NCBI RefSeq assembly: GCF_042665195.1
Contig: NZ_JBHTBW010000040.1
Coordinates: 1-64,000, forward strand
Direction: 5' to 3'
DNA: 64,000 nucleotides
Origin: Laceyella putida
GTDB lineage: Bacteria; Bacillota; Bacilli; Thermoactinomycetales; Thermoactinomycetaceae
Part shown: positions 1-8,385 of the stretch, one piece after another
Position numbering within the stretch: the stretch's first letter is position 1
How the letters are laid out: each line of letters opens with the position of its first letter
The notes under the pieces: model-generated
Told to the model about the DNA's origin: nothing
Seen by the model: only the letters and a program-made list of their open reading frames with translations
Database searches by the model: none
Made by a program: the position numbers and the translations under genes

Positions 1-15
1 TTTTTATTGATTCGA

Positions 16-62
16 CAAAAAAGGCTGCTGACCCTGCCTTTCAAGGCAGTTTGTCAGCAGCC
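16..62 (-). terminator. Terminator of cstA-ybdD transcript
   Basis: A long hairpin (arms GGCTGCTGAC at 23-32 and GTCAGCAGCC at 53-62, with an inner stem) is followed on the minus strand by a T-rich run at 16-22. It lies just past the ybdD stop. Confidence 0.8.
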
Positions 63-65
63 TCA

Positions 66-98
66 AGCCAGACAGTCATCAGACTGTCTGGCTTTTTG
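66..98 (+). terminator. Terminator of a plus-strand gene left of the window
   Basis: The arms AGCCAGACAGT and ACTGTCTGGCT are followed by TTTTT on the plus strand. No plus-strand gene lies inside the window here, so it probably ends a convergent gene upstream of position 1. Confidence 0.6.
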
Positions 99-99
99 C

Positions 100-312
100 C
101 TAACAACACCGCCGAATCTTTCCGCCGCCGTACTTTTCGTCGGTGGCCCGGCGGTGGAATTCTGCTTCGGTGAGTGGGATTTCACCTGGGTGATGCCGGC
201 GGAAATGTTCCAAATACCGTTGGTAGTTGGGCACTCCCGCCATTTCATTCAGATACAGGGCAAATGCTTTCAATGGCTTCAACCAAAAAGGACAGGTTGC
301 TTGTTTCTCCAT
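100..312 (-). CDS. YbdD/YjiX family small protein, partner of CstA
   Basis: This 70-residue protein matches the YbdD/YjiX family (short, Cys- and His-containing, ending in a GGKIRRCC-like tail). In enterobacteria these proteins are encoded directly after CstA/BtsT-type pyruvate transporters and are needed for, or help, their activity; the mechanism is not well understood. Here it follows cstA by 12 nt with its own ribosome site (AAAGGAGG), so the two are almost certainly one operon. Motifs seen include an N-terminal CPFW and a central GVPNYQRYLEH segment typical of the family. Length is normal. Confidence 0.85.
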   Translation of the reverse strand: MEKQATCPFWLKPLKAFALYLNEMAGVPNYQRYLEHFRRHHPGEIPLTEAEFHRRATDEKYGGGKIRRCC

Positions 313-324
313 CGTTCTCCTCCT

Positions 325-2400
325 TTACGCGCTGGGTTGGTGGGGAACGTAGGGCGCTTCCTTGAGAGGGAGCGTTTCCCGTTTGATCAGTACCTTGTAC
401 CAGACCCGGACGGCATCGAGAATGATGATGGCCACGAGCACCATGAAGATGAGGGTTAAAATCGCATCGATTTGGTTATTTAACACGATGCGTTGCATAT
501 CTTCCAAGGATTTGGCCGGCGCGAGCACTTGACCGGACTGGATCGCTTGTTGGTATTTGTCCGCTGCCTTCAGGAAGCTGACTGAGGGGGCGTCATGGAA
601 GAGTTTTTGCCATCCTGCGGTCATGGTGACCGTAGTGAGCCAGGCAAGCGGAACCACGGTGATCCAAGCGTAGATGATTTTTCCCATCTTGATGAGAATG
701 GTGGTGCCCACTACCAAGGCGACGACGGCCAGCATCTGGTTGGCTATGCCAAACAGCGGCCATAAGGTGTTGATTCCGCCCAGCGGATCGATTACGCCTT
801 GATAGAGGAAGTAACCCCATCCCGCTACGATCAGGCCACTGGCGATGATGTTGGCGGGATACCAATCCGTCTTGCCCAATTTGGGGAGGAAGCGGCCCAT
901 CAGGTCTTGCAGGATGAAGCGGCCCACCCGGGTACCGGCGTCGATGGTCGTTAAGATGAAAACGGCCTCAAACAAGATCGCAAAATGGTACCAGAACGCC
1001 ATCAAGGCATTTCCGCCGATGATGCTGGAGAAGATGGTCGCCATTCCCACCGCCAGTGTCGGCGCTCCACCCGTGCGGGACAAGACGCTTTGTTCGCCGA
1101 TCGAATTGGCCAGGTTCTGTAAATCGGCGGGCGTGATTTTGAAAACGTCTCCAAATTGGGACACAGCTGCGGCGGCTGACGCCACATCGGTGCCGATCAC
1201 CGCGGCGGGGCTATTCATGGCGAAGTAAACGCCAGGAGTCAATACGCAGGCCGAGATCAAGGCCATTATCGCGACAAATGATTCGGTTAACATGCCCCCA
1301 TAGCCGATCATGGTCGCATGGGACTCTCGCGCGATCATCTTGGGAGTCGTTCCCGAGGAAACCAAGGCATGGAAACCGGAAATTGACCCGCAGGCGATGG
1401 TGATGAAGACAAATGGGAAGAGGTCTCCCGCAAACACGGGACCTGTTCCGTCGATAAACTTGGTGAGGGCGGGCATTTTGAGTTCAGGCATGACGAGCAG
1501 GATGCCCACAGCCAAGGCAAAAATGGTGCCCACTTTCAAAAAGGTGCTCAGATAATCCCTTGGAGCCAGCAAAAGCCAGACAGGGATTACGGAAGCGACA
1601 AAACCATAAATGATCATCAGCCAGGCGATCGTGGTTCCTTCCAAAGTGAAGATCGGAGCCAGCGTCGGATGCGTCGATACCCATTGTCCCATGTACAGGG
1701 AGAGCATCAGCAGGACAAAGCCGATCAGGGACGTTTCCAATACCTTCCCCGGACGGATAAACCGCATATAAATTCCCATGAACAAGGCGATCGGAATCGT
1801 CATGGCGATGGTGAACATGCCCCAAGGGCTGTCAGCCAGCGCTTTGACCACAACCAGGGCGAGCACAGCCAACAAAATGATCATGATACCCAAAACCGCA
1901 AATAAGGCGGTAAAGCCACCGATTGGGCCGATTTCCTCACGGGCCATATCCCCAAGCGATTTCCCATTTCGACGCATCGAACCAAATAAAATGATAAAAT
2001 CCTGTACCGCACCGCCCAGCACAACGCCGACAATGATCCAGAGCGTTCCGGGGAGATATCCCATTTGGGCGGCCAGAATCGGACCCACGAGAGGACCCGC
2101 GCCCGCGATGGCCGCAAAGTGATGCCCAAACAAGATCCACTTGTTCGTGGGGACGAAGTCTTTGCCATCGTTATGGATTTCTGCGGGCGTCTTCCGGTTA
2201 TCATCCAATTCAAACACTTTTCTGGCCATAAATCGGCTATAAAAGCGGTAAGCGACGGCATAAGTGCAGACAGCGGCAGTCAACAACCAGAGAGAATTGA
2301 CCGATTCCCCCCGCTTTAAGGCGAGCACCGCAAACCCAGACGCACCCAAAACGGAGATAAGTGCCCAGATCAACCAAGAATACCAACGTGATTTCGCCAT
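325..2400 (-). CDS. cstA: Carbon starvation protein CstA, pyruvate/peptide transporter
   Basis: The 691-residue polytopic membrane protein has the CstA hallmarks: an N-terminal pair of membrane segments, the charged FVPTNKWILFGHHFAAIAGA region near residue 85, GPLVGP, and many further hydrophobic segments up to about residue 670. CstA proteins import pyruvate (E. coli CstA and BtsT) and have been linked to peptide use during carbon starvation. The ATG at 2400 is preceded only by a weak GGGA; a strong AAGGAGG lies 37 nt upstream and is brought close by a hairpin (see the leader entry). It is co-transcribed with ybdD. Which substrate this copy carries cannot be read from sequence. Confidence 0.93.
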   Translation of the reverse strand: MAKSRWYSWLIWALISVLGASGFAVLALKRGESVNSLWLLTAAVCTYAVAYRFYSRFMARKVFELDDNRKTPAEIHNDGKDFVPTNKWILFGHHFAAIAGAGPLVGPILAAQMGYLPGTLWIIVGVVLGGAVQDFIILFGSMRRNGKSLGDMAREEIGPIGGFTALFAVLGIMIILLAVLALVVVKALADSPWGMFTIAMTIPIALFMGIYMRFIRPGKVLETSLIGFVLLMLSLYMGQWVSTHPTLAPIFTLEGTTIAWLMIIYGFVASVIPVWLLLAPRDYLSTFLKVGTIFALAVGILLVMPELKMPALTKFIDGTGPVFAGDLFPFVFITIACGSISGFHALVSSGTTPKMIARESHATMIGYGGMLTESFVAIMALISACVLTPGVYFAMNSPAAVIGTDVASAAAAVSQFGDVFKITPADLQNLANSIGEQSVLSRTGGAPTLAVGMATIFSSIIGGNALMAFWYHFAILFEAVFILTTIDAGTRVGRFILQDLMGRFLPKLGKTDWYPANIIASGLIVAGWGYFLYQGVIDPLGGINTLWPLFGIANQMLAVVALVVGTTILIKMGKIIYAWITVVPLAWLTTVTMTAGWQKLFHDAPSVSFLKAADKYQQAIQSGQVLAPAKSLEDMQRIVLNNQIDAILTLIFMVLVAIIILDAVRVWYKVLIKRETLPLKEAPYVPHQPSA

Positions 2401-2445
2401 TATTTCCCGTTACGACATAACCGGCTTCGTAACGGTACCTCCTTT
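2401..2445 (-). promoter_or_regulatory. cstA leader: hairpin between Shine-Dalgarno and start codon
   Basis: Reading the minus strand, AAAGGAGG (2445-2438) is followed by TA, a perfect 9-bp stem CCGTTACGA/TCGTAACGG (2435-2427 with 2415-2407, 11-nt loop), then GAAATA and the ATG at 2400. The linear spacing from GGAGG to ATG is about 37 nt, too long for normal initiation; with the stem closed it is 8 nt. The loop also contains ATG TCG TAA, a two-codon reading frame. A role in translational control is inferred. Confidence 0.5.
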
Positions 2446-2685
2446 CTGTTCGGGGGATATTGGGTGAAAATGTGCCAAAGGGTTAATCATATTATAATAG
2501 AGGCAATTTAATATTTCGACAAAAAATTGAATTTCGTTAATTGGGATAAATCGTTGCGACGGGTTGAGAGGGTGCGATCAAAACCAATGGTTCAAGATAG
2601 TGAGAGTTTGCGGTTGTTTTGTGCTATACTGTGAGAAGGTTTGACTTATGATAATGGGTCTTCAAGCTAGCGGAGGTGAAGGAAG

Positions 2686-2973
2686 TTGTCTATTTCCAAA
2701 GAACAAGTGCAAAAAGTAGCGATGCTGGGCCGGTTGAAGTTGACCGAGCAAGAAGCGGATCAATACACGTCCCAGCTTAACGATATTCTCCAATTTGTGG
2801 AAAAATTGAATGAGCTTGATACCGAGAATGTGGAGCCGACCAGCCATGTGTTGCCAATGGCCAATGTGTTGCGGGAAGATGAGGTGCGGCCTTCGCTTGA
2901 TCGCGAGAAAGCATTGGCGAATGCACCTGAACAACAAGATGGCATGTTCCGCGTGCCAGCGGTATTTGAATAA
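2686..2973 (+). CDS. gatC: Asp/Glu-tRNA amidotransferase subunit C
   Basis: The 95-residue GatC is the small stabilising subunit of the GatCAB complex, which converts Glu-tRNA(Gln) and Asp-tRNA(Asn) to Gln-tRNA and Asn-tRNA in the cytosol. The family pattern is visible: VAMLGRLKLTEQE near the N-terminus, LNDILQFVEKL helix and the TEPT/EPTSHV-like stretch followed by LREDEVRPSLDRE. The start is TTG at 2686, chosen because GGAGGTGAAGGA lies just upstream. It is first in the operon gatC-gatA-gatB. Confidence 0.95.
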   Translation: MSISKEQVQKVAMLGRLKLTEQEADQYTSQLNDILQFVEKLNELDTENVEPTSHVLPMANVLREDEVRPSLDREKALANAPEQQDGMFRVPAVFE

Positions 2974-2987
2974 TAGGGGGGAACAGG

Positions 2988-4454
2988 ATGTCTTTATTGC
3001 GTGAATCGCTGAAGGATATACATAAACGGCTCTCGGCCCGTGAGATTTCCGCCCGCGATCTGGTTGAAGAGTCCCTTAAGCAAATTGAAGAAGTGGACGG
3101 TGACGTGCGCGCCTTTTTGACAGTCGATGCGGAAGGGGCGAGAAACCGGGCGGACGAGCTTGACCAAAAGTGGGCAAACGCCGATCGGCGCGGCTTGTTG
3201 GCGGGATTGCCAGCCGGACTGAAGGACAACTTGTGCACCGAAGGGCTAACCACCACCTGTGCCAGCCAATTGCTTGCCAACTACAACCCGATTTACAATG
3301 CCACGGTGGTTGACAAGCTCAAAGAGGCGGAATCGGTTTTTGTCGGCAAGCTGAATATGGATGAGTTTGCCATGGGTGGTTCGACGGAAAACTCCGGCTT
3401 CTATCCAACCTATAATCCTTGGGATCTCTCTCGGGTGCCGGGCGGTTCCAGCGGTGGATCGGCGGCTGCCGTTGCGGCGGGAGAAGTATACTATGCCCTT
3501 GGTTCGGATACGGGCGGATCGATCCGCCAACCTGCGGCTTTTTGTGGTGTCGTCGGCCTCAAACCAACTTACGGGCGCGTCTCCCGTTTTGGTTTGGTCG
3601 CCTTTGCTTCGTCGTTGGATCAGATCGGTCCTCTGACCAAAAATGTGGAAGATGCGGCTTTCGTATTGCAAGCCATCGCGGGGCATGATGCCAAAGACTC
3701 CACGTCGGCCCAAGTGGAGGTGCCTGATTACCTGTCCGCTTTGACGGGCGATATCAAGGGACTCAAAGTGGCGGTGCCAAAAGAAATGATGGGTGAAGGG
3801 ATCGACCCGGGGGTAAGGGAGAGAATCCAAGCGGCCATTAAGAAGTTGGAACAGCTGGGGGCGAGTGTGGAAGAAGTGTCGTTGCCCCATACGGACTATG
3901 CGGTGGCCACTTATTACCTGATCGCACCGGCGGAGGCTTCCTCCAACTTGGCCCGCTATGATGGGGTTCGTTATGGTGTGCGCCAACAAGGCGAAAACCT
4001 GCTCGACATGTACCTTGAGACACGGAGCAAAGGGTTTGGTTCGGAAGTGAAACGCCGGATTATGCTGGGTACTTACGCGCTCAGTTCGGGTTATTATGAT
4101 GCTTACTATCTGAAGGCGCAAAAAGTGCGCACCCTGATCCGCCAAGATTTTGAACAGGTGTTTGCGAACTATGATGTGATCGTTGGCCCAACCACGCCGA
4201 CAACCGCTTTTAAGATCGGTGAGAACATTCATGATCCGCTAACGATGTACATGAACGACATCTTGACCATCCCCGTCAATCTGGCTGGGTTGCCCGCGAT
4301 CAGTGTGCCATGCGGGTTGGCCGAGGGCTTGCCGGTCGGTCTGCAAATCATCGGAAAAGCGTTTGATGAAGCGACTGTGCTCCGTGTGGCACACGCGTTT
4401 GAGCAAGAAACGGAACGCCTGCCTGTTCCGCCGTTGGGAGGGAAGCACGCATGA
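2988..4454 (+). CDS. gatA: Glutamyl-tRNA(Gln) amidotransferase subunit A
   Basis: The 488-residue amidase-signature enzyme hydrolyses glutamine and delivers ammonia to GatB. The Lys-cisSer-Ser triad is present: K79 in GLKDN, S154 in GGSSGGS and the nucleophile S178 in GSDTGGS, at the same numbers as in characterised GatA. The C-terminal GLPVGLQIIGKAFDE segment is typical. It starts 14 nt after gatC with a GGGGGGAA ribosome site, and its last 4 nt overlap gatB (ATGA), so the two are translationally coupled. Confidence 0.97.
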   Translation: MSLLRESLKDIHKRLSAREISARDLVEESLKQIEEVDGDVRAFLTVDAEGARNRADELDQKWANADRRGLLAGLPAGLKDNLCTEGLTTTCASQLLANYNPIYNATVVDKLKEAESVFVGKLNMDEFAMGGSTENSGFYPTYNPWDLSRVPGGSSGGSAAAVAAGEVYYALGSDTGGSIRQPAAFCGVVGLKPTYGRVSRFGLVAFASSLDQIGPLTKNVEDAAFVLQAIAGHDAKDSTSAQVEVPDYLSALTGDIKGLKVAVPKEMMGEGIDPGVRERIQAAIKKLEQLGASVEEVSLPHTDYAVATYYLIAPAEASSNLARYDGVRYGVRQQGENLLDMYLETRSKGFGSEVKRRIMLGTYALSSGYYDAYYLKAQKVRTLIRQDFEQVFANYDVIVGPTTPTTAFKIGENIHDPLTMYMNDILTIPVNLAGLPAISVPCGLAEGLPVGLQIIGKAFDEATVLRVAHAFEQETERLPVPPLGGKHA

Positions 4455-5884
4455 GCAAATACGAAACAGTGATCGGACTGGAGGTGCACGTGGAGCTGTC
4501 CACGAAGAGCAAAATTTTCTGCGGTTGCTCCACGGAGTTTGGCGCCCCTCCAAACACCCATACTTGTCCGGTGTGCCTTGGACATCCAGGGGTATTGCCC
4601 GTTTTGAACAGGGAAGCCGTCAATTTCGCGATCAAGGCGGCCATGGCGTTGAACTGTGAGATTGCCGAATACAGCAAGTTCGATCGGAAAAACTACTTCT
4701 ATCCAGACTCACCCAAAGCTTATCAAATCTCGCAGTATGATCAACCGATCGGTCAAAACGGCTGGATTGAGATTGAAGTGGACGGGGAGAAAAAGCGCAT
4801 TGGCATTACCCGCCTTCATTTGGAAGAAGATGCGGGAAAACTGAATCACCTGGAAGAGGGTGAAGGTTCTCTCGTCGATTTCAACCGGGTCGGCGTGCCA
4901 TTGATCGAGATCGTGTCCGAACCCGATTTGCGCTCCCCGGCCGAAGCCAGAGCTTATCTGGAAAAGCTAAAACAGATCATCCAGTACACCGGCGTATCGG
5001 ATGTGAAGATGGAAGAAGGGTCCCTCCGCTGTGATGCCAACATCAGCTTGCGTCCAGTGGGGCAAAAGGAATTCGGAACCAAGACGGAGATGAAGAATCT
5101 CAACTCGTTCCGCAACGTGGAGCGTGCGCTCGAGTATGAACAAGAGCGCCAGGCGGAGCTGTTGGACCGTGGCGAGCGGATTACCCAACAAACCTTGCGT
5201 TGGTTGGAAAATGAAAACCGCACCAAGCTGATGCGCAGCAAAGAAGAGGCGCATGATTACCGGTATTTCCCAGAGCCGGACTTGGTGCGCCTGGAGATTT
5301 CCGAGGCTTGGAAAGATGAGATTCGCCGCGAGTTGCCGGAGCTTCCTGATGCACGCAAAGCGCGTTACATGAGCGAATTCCAACTGTCCGACTACGATGC
5401 GTCGATCCTCACCGCCACGAAAACGGTTGCCGATTACTATGAGCAAGTGGTTGCGGCAAAAGTGGATCCCAAATTGGCATCCAACTGGGTGATCACCGAT
5501 CTGTTGGGTTACCTGAATGCCGAAGGAAAAGAGATCACGGACATCGTGATGACCCCAGCCCATCTGGCGGGCATGATCCAATTGATTCAAAAAGGAACCA
5601 TCAGCACCAAAATCGCCAAGCAAGTATTTAAAGAAATGCTTGCTTCAGGCAAAGAACCGCACGTGATCGTTGAAGAAAAAGGCTTGGTGCAAATCAGTGA
5701 TGAAGGGCAACTCCGTGAAGAAGTGGCCAAAGTTCTGGCAGCCAATCAAGATTCAGTGGAAGATTTCAAGAACGGAAAAGACCGCGCGCTTGGTTTCCTC
5801 GTGGGTCAAGTGATGAAAGCGACCAAAGGAAAAGCCAATCCGCAATTGGTCAATAAGTTAATCAAAGAAGAAATCGGCCGATAA
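4451..5884 (+). CDS. gatB: Asp/Glu-tRNA(Asn/Gln) amidotransferase subunit B
   Basis: The 477-residue kinase-like subunit activates the carboxylate of mischarged tRNA with ATP and then amidates it. The N-terminal GLEVHVEL motif, the zinc-site cysteines in FCGCSTEFGAPPN and CPVCLGHPGVLPV, the SLRCDANISLRP block and the C-terminal YqeY-like tail ending in VNKLIKEEIGR are all family features. Length is normal. The ATG overlaps the gatA stop by 4 nt. A hairpin terminator follows at about 5890-5924. Confidence 0.97.
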   Translation: MSKYETVIGLEVHVELSTKSKIFCGCSTEFGAPPNTHTCPVCLGHPGVLPVLNREAVNFAIKAAMALNCEIAEYSKFDRKNYFYPDSPKAYQISQYDQPIGQNGWIEIEVDGEKKRIGITRLHLEEDAGKLNHLEEGEGSLVDFNRVGVPLIEIVSEPDLRSPAEARAYLEKLKQIIQYTGVSDVKMEEGSLRCDANISLRPVGQKEFGTKTEMKNLNSFRNVERALEYEQERQAELLDRGERITQQTLRWLENENRTKLMRSKEEAHDYRYFPEPDLVRLEISEAWKDEIRRELPELPDARKARYMSEFQLSDYDASILTATKTVADYYEQVVAAKVDPKLASNWVITDLLGYLNAEGKEITDIVMTPAHLAGMIQLIQKGTISTKIAKQVFKEMLASGKEPHVIVEEKGLVQISDEGQLREEVAKVLAANQDSVEDFKNGKDRALGFLVGQVMKATKGKANPQLVNKLIKEEIGR

Positions 5885-5888
5885 AGGG

Positions 5889-5926
5889 TTGGGAGCTCGC
5901 CTGGGCAAGGGCGGGCTCCTTTTACA
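5889..5926 (+). terminator. Terminator after gatB
   Basis: GGAGCTCGCC pairs with GGCGGGCTCC (one G-T pair) and is followed by TTTTA. Confidence 0.75.
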
Positions 5927-5941
5927 AAAGGAGGCGGATGG

Positions 5942-6256
5942 GTGCTGGTTTTTTATCTGATCATCGCCATTTTGTTTCTGGGCGGAGGGGTTTACCAACT
6001 GTTTGTCGCTCAATTGCCTGCTGCCTACGCCATCCATTCGTTTTTGGTGGCCTTGTACTTTTACGTCACTTATCATGAGTTGAGAGGAAAGCCGTTTCCC
6101 CGCAATATTTATGTTTTGACGATCGTGTTGTTGGTGGCTGACGGCCTGGTTAACCTGTTGATTGTATCCATCAGCATATTGAGCGGGATCGTTAGCTTTT
6201 TCTTCGCTTTTCTTTGCTTCCAGTCGTATCGTCGGATATACAGGCAACGCGCATAG
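5942..6256 (+). CDS. Small polytopic membrane protein, unknown function
   Basis: I do not recognise this 104-residue protein. It is almost entirely hydrophobic with three or four predicted membrane segments (about residues 2-20, 25-45, 57-80 and 80-97), a central charged turn (YHELRGKPFPRN) and a basic C-terminus (RRIYRQRA), suggesting a cytoplasmic C-tail. The GTG start at 5942 follows AAAAGGAGG. The next gene, the chelatase, begins 32 nt after it and may share the transcript. No catalytic motif is visible. Confidence 0.7.
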   Translation: MLVFYLIIAILFLGGGVYQLFVAQLPAAYAIHSFLVALYFYVTYHELRGKPFPRNIYVLTIVLLVADGLVNLLIVSISILSGIVSFFFAFLCFQSYRRIYRQRA

Positions 6257-6288
6257 GTAGGCAGTTTGGAAAACAGGGGTGAGGCTGG

Positions 6289-7047
6289 ATGGGAAAACGC
6301 GGTGTACTGGTGATCGCACATGGTTCAAGCAAAAGGGATTGGGTGCGCTTGGTTGACGACGCGGTGTCACTAGTCGCGCTGGATGCGCCGGTGGTGGCCA
6401 GTTTTCTGGAATTGGTGCCCGACCGCTCGATTCCGGTGGGAATTGAGGCGTTGAAGCGGCAAGGCGTCACTCATCTTACCGTTGTGCCCCTCTTCGTTTC
6501 CTCGGGCAGCACCCATATCGAGGAGATTGGGCATCTGCTGGGGGTGAAGCGGGAAACCCGCTTGCCGATGGAAGAAGAACCGCTTGAAGTGGGGATGGAT
6601 GTGCACCTTTGTCCGGCGATGGATGATCATCCGCTGATCGTTGACATTCTGGCTGAACGGGCGCGGGATCTTTCCTCCAATCCGGCGGAAGAAGCTTTGG
6701 TTCTTGTCGGTCATGGAAGTGATGTGGCCGGTTTTTACGAGAGATGGGAAACCGGTATGCGGAGCCTGGCCGGGCAATTGCAAGCGAAGCTGGGGTTTCG
6801 GCAGGCCACTTATGCCATGACCTTGCCGGATAATGTGCGGGAGCGGTTGCTTGGGTTGGCAACCCGGTATCGGGTGCTGGTGTTGCCGCTCTTTTTGAGC
6901 GAAGGCTATTTCACTCGTGTCAAAATCCCGGCCCGGATGCAAGGCGTCCAGGTCGTGTATACAGGCCAAGCGTACTTGCCCAGCCCCTTGGTCTCACGCT
7001 GGATTGAGGCAGTTGTGCAAGAAGCGTGGGCAAGCGGACGGCAATAA
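6289..7047 (+). CDS. CbiX/SirB-family sirohydrochlorin chelatase
   Basis: The 252-residue two-lobed CbiX protein is expected to insert Co2+ or Fe2+ into sirohydrochlorin (cobalamin or siroheme synthesis). Each half carries the metal-binding His motif: IAHGSSKRDW near residue 10 and LVGHGSD near residue 143; VVPLFVSSGSTHIEEI and VLPLFLSEGYFTRVKIP are the matching second motifs. The domain duplication in one chain is typical of the long form. No other cobalamin or siroheme biosynthesis gene is adjacent, so cobalt versus iron use cannot be decided. The same window carries cobalamin import genes at 54-57.7 kb. Confidence 0.85.
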   Translation: MGKRGVLVIAHGSSKRDWVRLVDDAVSLVALDAPVVASFLELVPDRSIPVGIEALKRQGVTHLTVVPLFVSSGSTHIEEIGHLLGVKRETRLPMEEEPLEVGMDVHLCPAMDDHPLIVDILAERARDLSSNPAEEALVLVGHGSDVAGFYERWETGMRSLAGQLQAKLGFRQATYAMTLPDNVRERLLGLATRYRVLVLPLFLSEGYFTRVKIPARMQGVQVVYTGQAYLPSPLVSRWIEAVVQEAWASGRQ

Positions 7048-7054
7048 GAAAGCA

Positions 7055-7096
7055 AAAAACCCCCTTAGGCGGCAAAATCTAAGGGGGTTTAATAAT
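7055..7096 (+). terminator. Terminator after the CbiX gene
   Basis: Perfect 12-bp arms AAACCCCCTTAG / CTAAGGGGGTTT with a 10-nt loop; A/T-rich on both sides. Confidence 0.85.
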
Positions 7097-7159
7097 AGGA
7101 CAAAAGCCCCTGTGGATCATGATATAATCGGGAAAAAAGTCTGCTGAGGAGCGATGCCG

Positions 7160-8260
7160 ATGAAGAAAAGAGGGCGATGGGGTTGTGGGTGGATTTTCAT
7201 CTTGGTCTTATGTTTTCTTCTTCCGCCATATCAAGGGTCCGCCCATCCCCTGACGCTGGTGTCAACGAAAGCGGTCTTGCAAGAGAAATCCCTTTCGGTA
7301 CAGATGTTGGTGGAGGCGGCTCTGTTGAAACGGATCAAGGGAGTTGAACTGGAAAAAGGTTCCCCTTTGCCCCCCCAAGTGAAATCGAAATTGCAGCAAG
7401 TCGTCAGTCAAAAATTTCAAATCAGCAATGAAGGAAAACGGATGCAAGGGCGATTGGAGGATGTTCGGTGGTTGGACCATACGCACCTGAAATTGCATCT
7501 GACCTATTCATCCAATGAAAAATTGGGAAAGCTAACCTTTGTGGATGACCTTTTTTTCGATGTGGCGGGGAAACAGCACCAAAATGTGTTAACCCTCGTT
7601 GAAACGGGGATCGAAAGCACGTTTGTCTTTAGCCAAAGTGCCCGGGAATTAACCTTCCATGCCGGAACCGCCCTGTCTTGGTGGGTGGCTTCGAAAGAGT
7701 TTTTCCAACTGGGCGTGGAGCACATATGGTTTGGTTTTGATCATTTGGCCTTCTTGTTTGCGCTCCTCTTGGTGAGGGATCGTTGGCAAGAGATGGTCAA
7801 AGTGATCACCTCTTTTACCATTGCCCATTCCATTACCCTGTTTCTGGCGATGATGAACATCCTGGCGATTCCGTCCAAATGGGTGGAAGCCTTGATTGCC
7901 CTCAGCATCCTGATTGTGGCGCTGGAGAATCTGTGGTTGGAAAAAGGGGAGCCATGGCTGCGGCGCTGGGTGATCACTTTTTACTTCGGTTTGATCCATG
8001 GCTTGGGATTTGCGGGATCGTTGGCCGATATTCAATTGCCAAAAAATCATTTGTTGACTGCGCTGTTTTCGTTTAACATGGGGATAGAGGCGGGGCAGTT
8101 GGTGATTGTGGCACTCGTGTGGCCCCTGTTGGCCTATTTGTGGCGGCAGCGCGCCTTCATCTGGGTTGCGCGGGGTTTGACGCTCGTGATTGCTTTGTTG
8201 GGCTTGGCCTGGTTTGTGGAAAGAGCATTTGAATGGGATATTCCATTCTTCGATTTATAA
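7160..8260 (+). CDS. HupE/UreJ-family membrane protein with signal peptide
   Basis: This protein of about 366 residues has a signal peptide (basic start, then a hydrophobic stretch ending near GSAHP), an extracytoplasmic domain of about 150 residues, and a C-terminal HupE/UreJ_2 membrane domain of about six segments. The family signature GVEHIWFGFDHLAFLFALLL is visible near residue 185, and FGLIHGLGFAGSLADIQLP further on. Relatives are suggested to move nickel or other metals, but most are uncharacterised. The start at 7160 rather than 7154 is preferred because AGGAG at 7147-7151 gives 8-nt spacing. Neighbours give no metal-enzyme context. Confidence 0.75.
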   Translation: MKKRGRWGCGWIFILVLCFLLPPYQGSAHPLTLVSTKAVLQEKSLSVQMLVEAALLKRIKGVELEKGSPLPPQVKSKLQQVVSQKFQISNEGKRMQGRLEDVRWLDHTHLKLHLTYSSNEKLGKLTFVDDLFFDVAGKQHQNVLTLVETGIESTFVFSQSARELTFHAGTALSWWVASKEFFQLGVEHIWFGFDHLAFLFALLLVRDRWQEMVKVITSFTIAHSITLFLAMMNILAIPSKWVEALIALSILIVALENLWLEKGEPWLRRWVITFYFGLIHGLGFAGSLADIQLPKNHLLTALFSFNMGIEAGQLVIVALVWPLLAYLWRQRAFIWVARGLTLVIALLGLAWFVERAFEWDIPFFDL

Positions 8261-8385
8261 TGATCCATTATTTTTTTGCAAGAATCATTGGAAAAAGGGA
8301 ACTTCTTTATTAATAATATAAAAGAGGGTTGTTTAAGGGTATATATCTGTTATACGAGTATGAAAAGCAAAGGATGGGGAAAAAT

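Noticed and set aside
3246..4232. Minus-strand open frame opposite gatA
   Set aside because: Shadow of a strongly conserved gene; no ribosome site.
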